Source: Hyphomonadaceae bacterium UBA7672
Lineage (GTDB): Bacteria; Pseudomonadota; Alphaproteobacteria; Caulobacterales; Hyphomonadaceae
Length of the DNA stretch: 64,000 nt
Direction of reading: 5' to 3'
Assembly (NCBI GenBank): GCA_002483135.1
Contig: DLHI01000020.1
Span: forward strand, 248,001-312,000
Shown here: piece by piece, positions 15,458 through 24,042 of the stretch
Position numbering within the stretch: the first letter of the stretch is position 1
How the letters are laid out: each line of letters begins with the position of its first letter
Notes under the pieces: model-generated
The model's database searches: none
The model's input: the letters and a program-made list of their open reading frames with translations, nothing else
Told to the model about the DNA's origin: nothing
Program-made: the position numbers and the translations under genes

Positions 15458-18400
15458 ATGGCGCAGCTAAATCGTTTTTCAATAGTGAGTCTGCTCGCGC
15501 TGAGCCTGGCAATGCCAGCCATGGCGCAGGTAGAATCTGGACCGCAGCCACCGGCTGACGAAGACCAGGACCGGGCCAGCCGAGACGTCGTCGTCATCAC
15601 GGCCCAGAAACGTGAAGAGACCGTCCAGGACATCGCCCTGGCCGTTACCGCCATTACCGGGGAACTGCGCGACGAAATCGGCCTGACGACCGTTCAGGAC
15701 TACACGAACTTCGCGCCGGGCCTCACCTACTCAACCTCGAACGACCGACTCGGCATGCGCGGCGTCACGCGTACGTCGAACAACTTCGGCATCCGCTCGG
15801 GCATCTCGAACTATGTCGACGGCGTCTACTTCTCGTCGGCCATTCCGGCCGGCCGCGAGTCGATCTTTGTCGAACGCGTTGAGGTCGTGCGTGGTCCGCA
15901 GGGTACGCTGTACGGACGCGACTCCATCGGCGGCGCGCTGAACGTCATCACCAAGCGCCCAACGGAAGAGTTCGAAGGCCAGGTCAACCTCCAATACGGC
16001 GACTACGACACGCGCGCCGTGCAGGGCACATTCGCTGGTCCGATCACCGACTGGATGCGCTATCGCGTCGGCTATTCGCGCTCGGTGCAGAACGAGGGTT
16101 TCCTCACGAACTATTCGGGGCTCACCACGGAAGGCAGCCGTCGCGACGACACCTATGTGGAAGGCCAGCTCGAGTTCGACCTCGGCGAGGACTTCGACCT
16201 GTGGATCCGCGCCGGTCGGCTTAGCTGGGATGTCCGCTACGGCGCTCCCGGCGCGCGTACGGGCGTTGATGACCCCTACCCCTACAACACGCGCTTCTTC
16301 AACTCGACGGCCGAACTCGGCCCGAACGGTTGGGCGGGTCTCAACGACCCGACGCGCGAGCAGGTGGGTACGCAGAACACCAACCCGTCGATCACCGATC
16401 GCTGGGGCTTTAACACCAGCTTCGAAAACTTCGCGAAGCTCGCGCCGACAAGCGAACTGGCGGTCGAAGCCATCTGGCATGCCGACAGCTTCGACGTGAA
16501 ATACCTCGGCGGCTACGTCCACTATAACTACAACCTGCAGCAGGATCAGGATGGCACCGCCATCAACATGTTCACCTGCACGACCGCGCTGTGCGGCTCG
16601 CCGACCTTCAACGGCCGTCGCGTTTCGTCCGAGCGGGTGTCGGACTACACGGAAAATCGCGGCTGGTTCTCGAACGAGCTCAACTTCCTGTCGACCTGGG
16701 AAGGCCCGCTGCAGCTGATCTCCGGCCTGTATGCCTACCAGGAAAATTACAACCAGCTGGTCTATGTCAGCGATCTCAACCACCCCGGTGGCGTGATCCG
16801 CGATCTGGGCGCAACGCAGGCCTGGGCCACCGCTGGTGGGCCGCTCCTCGGCGCGCCGCCGCCGGCCGCTCTGCCCGAGCTGCCGACCGCCATGGGCCGG
16901 AACTCCTGGTCCGGTGCGCCGATCGCAGGCGCGTCGTTGATGTACCACACCAACAACCAGGCGATTAACAACGCCTACGGCGCGTTTGTGCAGGCCGACT
17001 ATGAAATGAACGATCAGCTGAAGTTCACGGCAGGCATCCGCTATTCGAAGGACATCCTCGATGGCCGCGAATACGCCCGCGTGATCAACCACTACGTCAT
17101 CGAAAGCCTGCTCGAAAACGCATTCTCGGCGGGTTATGTGCCTGCGCTCACCGCGCCTCCGCCGTTCGGTCCGGGGCTGTCGCCAGCCGCCGCCGCTGCA
17201 CAGGCACAGGTAATTGCTGCTAACGCCATCCCGACCCGTCTGGACGTCACCCGCACTCTGGGTGGCCCCGACCCGTCAACCATCACGGGCCCGACGGACT
17301 GCGGTCATGCTGGTCTCGGCGTCGTCAACCTCAACGAGACGGCAACCAACGCGTCGACCACGACGAACCCGGGCTGCGCCGACAAGAGCCGTTACGGCAT
17401 CTACTATGACGCTGTGACGGGCAACGCCTATCGCGACCTCTACGCCACGTTCGAGGAAGTGACCGGCGTGCTCGGCGTCGACTGGACGCCGGACGCAGAC
17501 ACGCTGGTCTACGGTAAGTACAACCGCGGCTATAAGCCGGGCGGCCTTGGCTGCGCGGCGGTCAACTGCACGCTGGTTGTCACCCCGTTCACCGACAAGG
17601 AACTCGTTGACGCCTTCGAACTCGGCTTCAAGCGCACCTGGTCGGATTGGGACCTCACCACGAACGCAACCCTGTTCTTCTACGATTACCAGGGCTACCA
17701 GGTCTCGAACACGATCGTGCCGGACGATCCGGATGACGCCGGCCCGCTTCCGCGCCCGGCTGCCTACGCCTCATACGTCAACCTGCCGCAAGTCAACACG
17801 ACTGGCTTCGAGCTGGAAACGATGTGGTATCCGACCGACAACCTGCGGTTCATCCTGAACTACGGCTATACCAACCCGGAAATCGGCGACACCCCGGCGC
17901 TGGTTCACGGCCTTGATCCGCTGGCGTTGGACCCTGAAGCTCAGCCGCTGGGCGATGTCGCGCTCTGCTCGCTGCGCGCTGGAGCCCTGCCTGCGAACGA
18001 CCCGATCAACACCAACCCGGTCACTCGTCAGTGCACGGCCGGCACGGTGTCGCAGCAAGGCCAGAACCTGAACGGCAACATCCTGCCGTATTCTCCGAAG
18101 AACAAGGTCGCGCTCAACGGCACGTACACTTGGGACTTCGGCGATGGTTCGGAACTTGCCGCGTCGCTGTCCTACTTCTGGCAGGACGTTTCCTACACCT
18201 CGATCTTCAATCGCGAGTACACGGAAACCCCGGCCTGGGATCAGACAGACGCACGCCTCAGCTGGACCAGCGGCGACGGCGGCATCACGCTGATCGGTTA
18301 CATCCGGAACCTGTTCGACGACATCGCCTACGATGGTCGTAGCTCGGGCGGACGGGAAGGCCTCAACCGCGCGGTCGCTCCGCAGGAGTGCTTCTCCTCG

Positions 18401-18511
18401 CCGGGCACCACCGCCGCCTTCGGCGCTCCGCCGGCGCAGTCCTGCTACACGACGGGCGAAACGCTTCGCCCGCCGCGCACCATCGGTGCGGAACTGCAGA
18501 TCCGGTTCTAG
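15458..18511 (+). CDS. TonB-dependent outer-membrane receptor
   Basis: A 1017-residue receptor. It has a signal peptide ending in AMAQ, then a TonB-box-like stretch DVVVITAQKREETVQDIALA. The plug domain runs to about residue 160 (GLTTVQDYTNFAPGL, VEVVRGPQGTLYGRDSIGGALNVITKRP), and a 22-strand barrel follows, ending in the aromatic C-terminus GAELQIRF. This is the large class common in Caulobacterales and Sphingomonadales that takes up carbohydrates, polyphenols or other bulky ligands. Several Cys pairs in extracellular loops (FTCTTALCGSP, GCAAVNCTL) suggest disulfides. GGGAGGA precedes ATG 15458. The ligand is unknown, and no catabolic genes adjoin it. Confidence 0.93.
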   Translation: MAQLNRFSIVSLLALSLAMPAMAQVESGPQPPADEDQDRASRDVVVITAQKREETVQDIALAVTAITGELRDEIGLTTVQDYTNFAPGLTYSTSNDRLGMRGVTRTSNNFGIRSGISNYVDGVYFSSAIPAGRESIFVERVEVVRGPQGTLYGRDSIGGALNVITKRPTEEFEGQVNLQYGDYDTRAVQGTFAGPITDWMRYRVGYSRSVQNEGFLTNYSGLTTEGSRRDDTYVEGQLEFDLGEDFDLWIRAGRLSWDVRYGAPGARTGVDDPYPYNTRFFNSTAELGPNGWAGLNDPTREQVGTQNTNPSITDRWGFNTSFENFAKLAPTSELAVEAIWHADSFDVKYLGGYVHYNYNLQQDQDGTAINMFTCTTALCGSPTFNGRRVSSERVSDYTENRGWFSNELNFLSTWEGPLQLISGLYAYQENYNQLVYVSDLNHPGGVIRDLGATQAWATAGGPLLGAPPPAALPELPTAMGRNSWSGAPIAGASLMYHTNNQAINNAYGAFVQADYEMNDQLKFTAGIRYSKDILDGREYARVINHYVIESLLENAFSAGYVPALTAPPPFGPGLSPAAAAAQAQVIAANAIPTRLDVTRTLGGPDPSTITGPTDCGHAGLGVVNLNETATNASTTTNPGCADKSRYGIYYDAVTGNAYRDLYATFEEVTGVLGVDWTPDADTLVYGKYNRGYKPGGLGCAAVNCTLVVTPFTDKELVDAFELGFKRTWSDWDLTTNATLFFYDYQGYQVSNTIVPDDPDDAGPLPRPAAYASYVNLPQVNTTGFELETMWYPTDNLRFILNYGYTNPEIGDTPALVHGLDPLALDPEAQPLGDVALCSLRAGALPANDPINTNPVTRQCTAGTVSQQGQNLNGNILPYSPKNKVALNGTYTWDFGDGSELAASLSYFWQDVSYTSIFNREYTETPAWDQTDARLSWTSGDGGITLIGYIRNLFDDIAYDGRSSGGREGLNRAVAPQECFSSPGTTAAFGAPPAQSCYTTGETLRPPRTIGAELQIRF

Positions 18512-18554
18512 GCCTTACACTTTCTCCAATGGCGGTGCTCCCGCGATTGGCACT

Positions 18555-18590
18555 GCGCCGACCTCTCCCCGGGGTCGGCGCTTTTCTTTT
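18555..18590 (+). terminator. Rho-independent terminator of the TonB receptor gene
   Basis: A 9-bp GC stem (GCGCCGACC at 18555-18563 with GGTCGGCGC at 18573-18581) is followed by TTTTCTTTTT. A strong plus-strand intrinsic terminator at the convergent junction with the WYL regulator. Confidence 0.9.
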
Positions 18591-18607
18591 TGGGAGAGCG
18601 ACGCCAG

Positions 18608-19348
18608 TTAGCCGCCTGCGCCAGCCGCCTTCTTCTCCTTGTCCCACTCCGCCTTGCGGCGTTTCCAGTCCGCCTCCATCGCCTTGCGCCATTTCACGCG
18701 CAGGGAGGAGGGGCGCTCGGGGAAGCGCTCGTCGAGCACGGTCGCCGTGACGACGCGGTCGGAGCGGAACGAGCGGAAATCTTTCCGCGTCTCGCACCAG
18801 GCGCAGATGATGCGCGTGGTCTCGTAATAGCCGAGGATGATCGGCCAGATCACGCGCTTGGTCGCGCGCCCTTCGACATCGCGATAATCCAGCAGCATCT
18901 TGCGCGAGCCATTGATCGCGCCGCGCACCATGCCGAGATCGATGGCGTCCTTCGCGCGGTCCCACGCGGGCACGACGCGATGCGCCGGGTCGTCGATGTA
19001 CGGGCGCAGTCGCTCCGGGATGCTCGCCTCGATCTTCGCCAGCAGGTCCTGCGCGGCTTTGGACAGTTGCGGATCGCCGCGATTGATCACCCATTGCGCG
19101 CCCAGAACTGCCGCCTCGATCTCGTCGGTCGTCAACATCAGCGGCGGCATGTCGAGGCCCTTGTCGAGCACATAGCCGATGCCCGCCTCGCCGCGGATCG
19201 GCACGCGCTGCGCCAGCAAGGCCGCGATGTCGCGATAGACCGACCGCTTGGACGTCTCCAGCTCCGCCGCCATTGCATCCGCCGTCACAGGCTGTTTCGA
19301 CCGGCGCAGGATCTGGATGATCTCGAAAAGCCGGTCCGCCTTACGCAT
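18608..19348 (-). CDS. YafY-type transcriptional regulator, HTH plus WYL domain
   Basis: A 246-residue regulator. The N-terminal HTH_11 domain is MRKADRLFEIIQILRRSKQP followed by VTADAMAAELETSKRSVYRDIAAL, the classic YafY DNA-binding helix pair. From about residue 130 a WYL domain follows, with the strand KRVIWPIILGYYETTRIICAWCE and DFRSFRSDRV. WYL domains bind ligands or nucleic acids and often control stress or defence genes. The C-terminal tail is a charged helix. The start of this gene overlaps the end of the next upstream gene (19341-19649) by eight bases, so the two are translationally coupled. Confidence 0.88.
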   Translation of the reverse strand: MRKADRLFEIIQILRRSKQPVTADAMAAELETSKRSVYRDIAALLAQRVPIRGEAGIGYVLDKGLDMPPLMLTTDEIEAAVLGAQWVINRGDPQLSKAAQDLLAKIEASIPERLRPYIDDPAHRVVPAWDRAKDAIDLGMVRGAINGSRKMLLDYRDVEGRATKRVIWPIILGYYETTRIICAWCETRKDFRSFRSDRVVTATVLDERFPERPSSLRVKWRKAMEADWKRRKAEWDKEKKAAGAGG

Positions 19349-19649
19349 GGCTCACCTTCGCGGGGCCCTTCAGGGCAACGCAGAGCTGGTCGGCAGAGCC
19401 CGGAGCAATGCTGGCGCGGTCGATATCGAAATGAGCGCCGTCAACATTGCGCTCGACATTGCGCTCGACGAGTTGAAGCAGCTGGCGCGCAATCAGGGCC
19501 GCGGCGCGAGGAGAAACAGAGACGAGCATAAGCTTTCCGCCCCAGTCCCCGTCTTTGAGATCGAGTTCGCAATCGATGAAATCGCCTCGTTGATCCATCT
19601 CCGCCTCGAGTGACTTCACCGCGTTGAGCGCGTTGCCGAGGATGCTCAC
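19341..19649 (-). CDS. Unknown 102-residue protein coupled to the WYL regulator
   Basis: A short protein starting MSILGNALNAVKSLEAEMDQ with an amphipathic helix, then alternating strands (FIDCELDLKDG, KLMLVSVSP) and a helix ARQLLQLVERN. No family recognised. It has no export signal. Its end overlaps the WYL regulator start by eight bases, which suggests joint expression and possibly a regulatory partner or target. GGGAGGGG lies about 12 bases upstream of the ATG. Codon use is typical. Confidence 0.65.
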   Translation of the reverse strand: MSILGNALNAVKSLEAEMDQRGDFIDCELDLKDGDWGGKLMLVSVSPRAAALIARQLLQLVERNVERNVDGAHFDIDRASIAPGSADQLCVALKGPAKVSHA

Positions 19650-19768
19650 AGACCCCTCCCACAGATGCTGCCACTATGCTGTCAGCAGCAATCTGGCAGG
19701 TATGTGTCATCAGGCTCGAACAGGTCAAGCCGCAGTGGATTGGCCGAGGCGGAACGGGGAGACACAAA

Positions 19769-19843
19769 ATGATCACGGCAGTCGCAGGCGCTATGATCGT
19801 TGCGATCAAGCTCGTGGTGATCGCCCAGCTCCGCCGCGCCTGA
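19769..19843 (+). CDS. Putative 24-residue hydrophobic peptide
   Basis: A 25-codon frame gives a peptide beginning MITAVAGAMIVAIKLVVIAQ and ending LRRA, a single hydrophobic helix with a basic tail. GGGGAGA lies seven bases before the ATG, a very good ribosome site in otherwise featureless DNA between two minus-strand genes. Short single-helix peptides of this type include stress-response membrane peptides and type I toxins, but nothing else here identifies a toxin system. It could also be a chance frame. Confidence 0.4.
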   Translation: MITAVAGAMIVAIKLVVIAQLRRA

Positions 19844-19937
19844 GACTTCCTCCCCGAAGCCGGCGCCAGACCGGCAGCACACCCCTCGGCGGCCACATGT
19901 CCCGGCAGAAGGACAGGGCCGTCGGTTTGTTTTCCGC

Positions 19938-21941
19938 CTACCGTGTCACGATCGGGAACAGCGGATTGGGCGGCTCCATCCATTGCGCCAGCTTCAGCAG
20001 AGCCTGCGGATTGCCTTCCAGCTTCACCGCGCCTGACTGGATCTTCGCGGGCATGGGCTGGCCGCCGAAAATCCCGCCGAGGAAATCTGCGCGCGACAAC
20101 GTCAGTGTGGCGTCGACCGGACCCGGCGCGGCGATCTCTTCATGCACCAGCACGCCGTTCGCGATGGTGATGTAGGTCCGCTCGTCCGAGTCGGTCAGCA
20201 CGAAGGCCAGCTTCACGCTGCCGCCTGCCGCCTTCGCGGGATCGAGACGTACAGCCAGCAGGTCAATCAGCGATCCAAGCGGTAGGTTCGCCAGCGCGGC
20301 CATCTGCGAGGCAGGGTTGGCGCGGGGCGCGCCGACGCCTTCGCGCAGTTCCTTCGCGCCGGTGAGATAGATGTTGCGCCAGGTCGAAGGCTCCGCCTGC
20401 CAGCCCAGCTGGTCATAGCAGCGCGCCAGCAGGTCCTTCGCTTCCGCATCCATCCCATCCGCCATCACGACATGGTTCAGCAACTCCGCCGCCCACGCAT
20501 AGTCGCCGGCGTCGTAAGCCGTGCGCGCCTCGGCTTTCACCTTGGACGCTCCTCCCATCGCGGCGACATAGCGCTTGCCCGTCTCCACAGGCGGCATCGG
20601 CGCCAGGTTCACGGGGTTTGCGTCATACCAGCCCATGTAGAACTGATAGACCGCGCGCGAGTTGAAGCTCAGCGAGCCGTAGTAAGGCCGGTCATACCAT
20701 TCATTCTCCAGCTCGGGCGGGAGCTTCAGCGTTGCTGCGATCTCGTCGCCATTCAGGCCCTTGTTCATCAGGCGCACGGTCTGGTCGTGCAGGAACGCAT
20801 ACGCATCGCGATGCTTGCCCAGATATTCGCGGATCTCGCCATTGCCCCAGCGCGGCCAGCCATGGCTGGTCAGCAGCACATCCGCCTCACCGAACATGCG
20901 CAGCGCATCCGTCAGTCCCTCGGCCCACACCTTGGCGTCGCGCACCACGGCGCCGCGCGGCGTCAGGATGTTGTGCTGCGTCGCGTTGGCGTTCTCCGCC
21001 ATGTCCACGATCTTCCAGTCGGGGAACCAGATGTTCATCTCGGCCGGCGCTTCCGTGCCCGGCGTGAACTGGAACACCATGTTGACGCCATCGACGGTCA
21101 GCTTCTCGCCCGTCGCGCCAATTTCCCGCGTCGGCGGGATCAGTGATGTCGTTCCCGTCGAAAGCCCCGGGCCGATACCGGCGTTCACCAGCCCGCCCTC
21201 GCTCTTGGGCAGCGGGGTTCCGAACTGGTACATGGCGCGCCGCTGCATCGCGGGACCCGCGATCACGTTCTCGCCCACGGCCGCATCCAGAAAGCCTTTG
21301 GGCGCGATCACCTGAACCTTGCCCGCGCGCACATCCTCGAGCGAAACCAGTCCCGCCGTGCCCGCGAAATGGTCGGTATGCGAGTGCGTGTAAATCACGG
21401 CCACCACGGGTCGCGCGCCAAGCTGTTCGTTCGCCAGCTCCAGCGCCGCCTTGGCGGTCTCGTTCGATCCCAGTGCGTCGATGATGATCCAGCCTGTCGC
21501 GCCCTTCACGAAGGTGATGTTGGCAAGGTCAAACCCGCGCACCTGCCAGATCGTCTCGCTCACCTGATAGAGCCCGTGCCGGCTCATCAACTGGCCCTGC
21601 CGCCACAGGCTGGGGTTCACGGTCGCCGATGAGGCCGCCTTTAGAAAGTCGAACGCGGAAAGGTCCCACACCACCTGTCCGTTCGCAGCGGTGATCTTCG
21701 GGTCCTTCCGCGTCGCCACGAACCCGCGCTGTGCAAAATCGAAGTCCTGCGTGTCGGCAAAGTTCCGCGCCGCCAGCACCTTGCCATGCTCGGCCTGCGT
21801 GAAAGCGGATGGCGCCTCCGGGCCAGACAGCGGCGCAAGAGCCGGCCCGGTGAGGGAAGGCGACAGGCTCGGCGTTTCCGTCGCGCAGGCGGCCACCAGA
21901 AGAAGGCCCAGGCCAGCAAGCTTCTCTTTCATGGGTTGCAC
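19938..21941 (-). CDS. Alkylsulfatase-like metallo-beta-lactamase-fold lipoprotein
   Basis: A 667-residue protein of the SdsA1/BDS1 type III sulfatase family, which cleave primary or secondary alkyl sulfates. It has the metal motif THSHTDH (185-191), then ENANATQHNILTPRGA and LLTSHGWPRWGN, which carry the further ligands. A dimerisation helical region (GLNGDEIAATLKLPPELENE) precedes a C-terminal SCP2-like domain (LIDLLAVRLDPAKAAGGSV) that shapes a hydrophobic pocket. The N-terminus is a lipoprotein signal (LLLVAAC, Cys19), so it is probably periplasmic and membrane-anchored, where many homologues are only secreted. ATG 21941 or 21932 may be used. It probably scavenges sulfur or degrades detergents. 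Confidence 0.88.
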   Translation of the reverse strand: MQPMKEKLAGLGLLLVAACATETPSLSPSLTGPALAPLSGPEAPSAFTQAEHGKVLAARNFADTQDFDFAQRGFVATRKDPKITAANGQVVWDLSAFDFLKAASSATVNPSLWRQGQLMSRHGLYQVSETIWQVRGFDLANITFVKGATGWIIIDALGSNETAKAALELANEQLGARPVVAVIYTHSHTDHFAGTAGLVSLEDVRAGKVQVIAPKGFLDAAVGENVIAGPAMQRRAMYQFGTPLPKSEGGLVNAGIGPGLSTGTTSLIPPTREIGATGEKLTVDGVNMVFQFTPGTEAPAEMNIWFPDWKIVDMAENANATQHNILTPRGAVVRDAKVWAEGLTDALRMFGEADVLLTSHGWPRWGNGEIREYLGKHRDAYAFLHDQTVRLMNKGLNGDEIAATLKLPPELENEWYDRPYYGSLSFNSRAVYQFYMGWYDANPVNLAPMPPVETGKRYVAAMGGASKVKAEARTAYDAGDYAWAAELLNHVVMADGMDAEAKDLLARCYDQLGWQAEPSTWRNIYLTGAKELREGVGAPRANPASQMAALANLPLGSLIDLLAVRLDPAKAAGGSVKLAFVLTDSDERTYITIANGVLVHEEIAAPGPVDATLTLSRADFLGGIFGGQPMPAKIQSGAVKLEGNPQALLKLAQWMEPPNPLFPIVTR

Positions 21942-22069
21942 TCTCTCATCCGTTCCCTGCCGCCCTGATTATGCGGCTCCGCGCTGCGGGTCCATCGCTT
22001 CAGCGAGCGCAATTGCTGGACCCGAACGCCGACAGGGTTCATGTTACGCGACAAACCGGAGAAACGCAC

Positions 22070-22291
22070 ATGGACGGGGCAATCACTGGGCTCATTATCG
22101 GCGCCGTGCTCACGGTGCTCATACTTGTCTGGATGATGCTGTCGCGCAAACCGGTGAAGTGCGCTGCGTGCGGACGCGAACAGCCTGCCGTGCGCACCCC
22201 GAAGAACGCGCAGCAGGCCATGTGGGGCGGCTATACCTGTGTGGGTTGCGGAGCCGAGCTTGATGCCAAAGGCGCGTTGAAGAAGTCCTAG
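22070..22291 (+). CDS. Membrane-anchored zinc-ribbon protein, 73 residues
   Basis: A small protein with one N-terminal membrane helix (MDGAITGLIIGAVLTVLILV) followed by two Cys-x-x-Cys knuckles (CAACGRE and CVGCGAE) 26 residues apart, a compact zinc ribbon facing the cytosol. GGAGA lies seven bases before the ATG. No family name is known to me. It starts a two-gene plus-strand run with the GFA-family gene 23 bp downstream. Confidence 0.7.
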   Translation: MDGAITGLIIGAVLTVLILVWMMLSRKPVKCAACGREQPAVRTPKNAQQAMWGGYTCVGCGAELDAKGALKKS

Positions 22292-22314
22292 CGGAAGCCG
22301 GAGGGAGCGCCCGC

Positions 22315-22713
22315 ATGGGCAAGGTCAGCGGCTCTTGCCATTGCGGCGCCGTCCGGTTCGAGGTGGATGAGCCGGAATGGGTGCTTGACTGCAACTGCTC
22401 GCACTGCCGCCTCTATGGAGGACTCTGGGCCTACTATCCGCAGCGCGAGATCGCCTTCGCCAGCCCGCCCGATACCTTCGTCTACATGTGGGGCGACCGC
22501 ATGCTGGAGTTCCACCACTGCCGAACCTGCGGTTGCGCGACTCACATGACCGAAGTCGGGACCACTGACGCCGAACGCATTGCCGTCAACGCACGCTTGA
22601 TCCGCGGCCTCGATCCGGCGCGCACGCGTCTGGTCCAGAAGAACAATGGCAATGACGGCGTGTTCTGGACGAAAACGGATTCACCCGTCCTGCCTGGTCA
22701 TGATGAGGCTTAG
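22315..22713 (+). CDS. GFA (CENP-V) family zinc protein
   Basis: A 132-residue protein with the GFA-domain cysteine pattern: SCHCGAV near the N-terminus, CNCSHC at about 26-31 and HHCRTCGC at about 67-74, giving two zinc sites. Named after glutathione-dependent formaldehyde-activating enzyme, but most members have no proven activity. Length is typical. Its stop overlaps the convergent gene at 22710 by four bases. Confidence 0.9.
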   Translation: MGKVSGSCHCGAVRFEVDEPEWVLDCNCSHCRLYGGLWAYYPQREIAFASPPDTFVYMWGDRMLEFHHCRTCGCATHMTEVGTTDAERIAVNARLIRGLDPARTRLVQKNNGNDGVFWTKTDSPVLPGHDEA

Positions 22714-23561
22714 GCTTTCAGGCGATCGGCCCGCTGCGGGTTATGCGCGTTCAGCCACGCATCGCTCATCAGCGCGAGCCAGCGGCAGGTGCGCTCGATG
22801 AAGGCCAGCGCCTTCATGGCGTCGGCCGAGGGGCGGCTCGCCATCTGGTAGGCCTCGGCCATGTCGCCGGCGCGTTGCGGATGGTTCAGCGTGAACAGGT
22901 CGCGCCGCAGATCGAGGTCTTCGGTGTAGATCTGCTCGCGCTCCATCACCAGCGCGAACGCTGCCGACAGAACGGCGTGGCCGGCGTCCATGGCCGCGGC
23001 GCGGACGCGGTCCGGCGCCTTTGCGACGGCCAGCCTGCCTGAAGCGTTCAGCATGCGCTGGCGAAACGCCAGAATGTCGCCATTCATCGCGGCGGCATCA
23101 ATCCGCTGCGGCGCCAGCATGCGCGTCATGTTGCGGCCCGCCACGCACACCGAGTTCACGGCCAGGCGGAAACGCGCTGGCGAGAATGCGCCATCGGTGG
23201 TGAAAACGTCCTGCCAGTTGAACACGGCGACCGCGATGCGACCCACGCGCGGATGGCGCCTGCGCAACTGCGCGGAAAGGGCGTGCTCCCAGTTTTCCTT
23301 GTTGCGGTTGGGTCCGGCCATCGCGCCTAGCCGCAGAAGGATGAACACCGCTGCGCCACCCGGTCGTCCGCGCGCCGCGGGTCCGGAAAGGTAGGCCGAG
23401 TGAAGCCCGTCGCCATAGCGCTCCAGCGCCATGTCCACGGCTTCGTCAGCGGCTTCCAGTGCGGGTTGAGAAATCTGTTCGCGAGGGATGGCCGCGTTCG
23501 TCACACGCCCCCAGTGATCCTGTGGCCAGAACCCGCCGCGCAACCGAACCGTGTGGCCCAT
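22710..23561 (-). CDS. Uncharacterised protein with a possible degenerate nucleotidyltransferase fold
   Basis: A 283-residue protein from ATG 23561 (the frame extends 41 codons further but without family support). The N-terminal half has ALERYGDGLHSAYLSGPAAR followed by a hydrophobic strand AAVFILLRL, which resembles the MNT/pol-beta nucleotidyltransferase opening, where the consensus is Gly-Ser-x-x-Arg-Gly and then an Asp-x-Asp strand. Here the Ser is replaced by Pro and the Asp pair is absent. The C-terminal half is helical (LAVAKAPDRVRAAAMDAGHA, FIERTCRWLALMSDAWLN), as in kanamycin-nucleotidyltransferase-like proteins. The assignment is my inference. Confidence 0.6.
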   Translation of the reverse strand: MGHTVRLRGGFWPQDHWGRVTNAAIPREQISQPALEAADEAVDMALERYGDGLHSAYLSGPAARGRPGGAAVFILLRLGAMAGPNRNKENWEHALSAQLRRRHPRVGRIAVAVFNWQDVFTTDGAFSPARFRLAVNSVCVAGRNMTRMLAPQRIDAAAMNGDILAFRQRMLNASGRLAVAKAPDRVRAAAMDAGHAVLSAAFALVMEREQIYTEDLDLRRDLFTLNHPQRAGDMAEAYQMASRPSADAMKALAFIERTCRWLALMSDAWLNAHNPQRADRLKA

Positions 23562-23790
23562 AACTACGCTACTCCGTCCGCCCCGTCCGCCCGACCTCTT
23601 GCCGTGCCTCTCGTGGTGACTGCATCCCGGCGCCCAGCCGCGATGTCGTAAACAAAACGTTAAGTCAGGCGCGAGCGAGCGCAAGGAGATTCATCCGTTA
23701 CGCGGCGATTTTACTGTGTTCAGTGGCGGCAGCCGTTTACCTTCGTTAACGGCGCCGCCTTGCAGTGATCGCGAATACGAGGAGATCGTC

Positions 23791-24027
23791 ATGCCTTCAA
23801 ACCTCACCCTCCAGATCGACAAGCTGCTTGCCGACGGCGCGATCAATCATGCCGCCAAGGTGGCGAAGTTGCGCGAGTGGGAGGCTGACGCACTCGCGCG
23901 CCAACGCGCCAGTTCGGAGGGGATGGCTCCGGTCGCCTCGCGCGACGGCTCCGATCTCAAGTCAATCGAGACGGCCCTGCGTTCGCTCGGCGAAGACGCC
24001 GTCGACCAGGGGCCGGCTTCTCTCTGA
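23791..24027 (+). CDS. Small helical protein, 78 residues
   Basis: A 78-residue protein (MPSNLTLQIDKLLADGAINH and onward), predicted helical, with no cysteines or membrane span and a disordered Ser/Asp-rich second half. GAGGAG lies 6-10 bases before the ATG, so the start is well supported. It has a 230-bp upstream gap and converges, 15 bp away, with the receiver-domain gene. No family recognised. Confidence 0.65.
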   Translation: MPSNLTLQIDKLLADGAINHAAKVAKLREWEADALARQRASSEGMAPVASRDGSDLKSIETALRSLGEDAVDQGPASL

Positions 24028-24042
24028 TTGCGTCGTTGAAGA

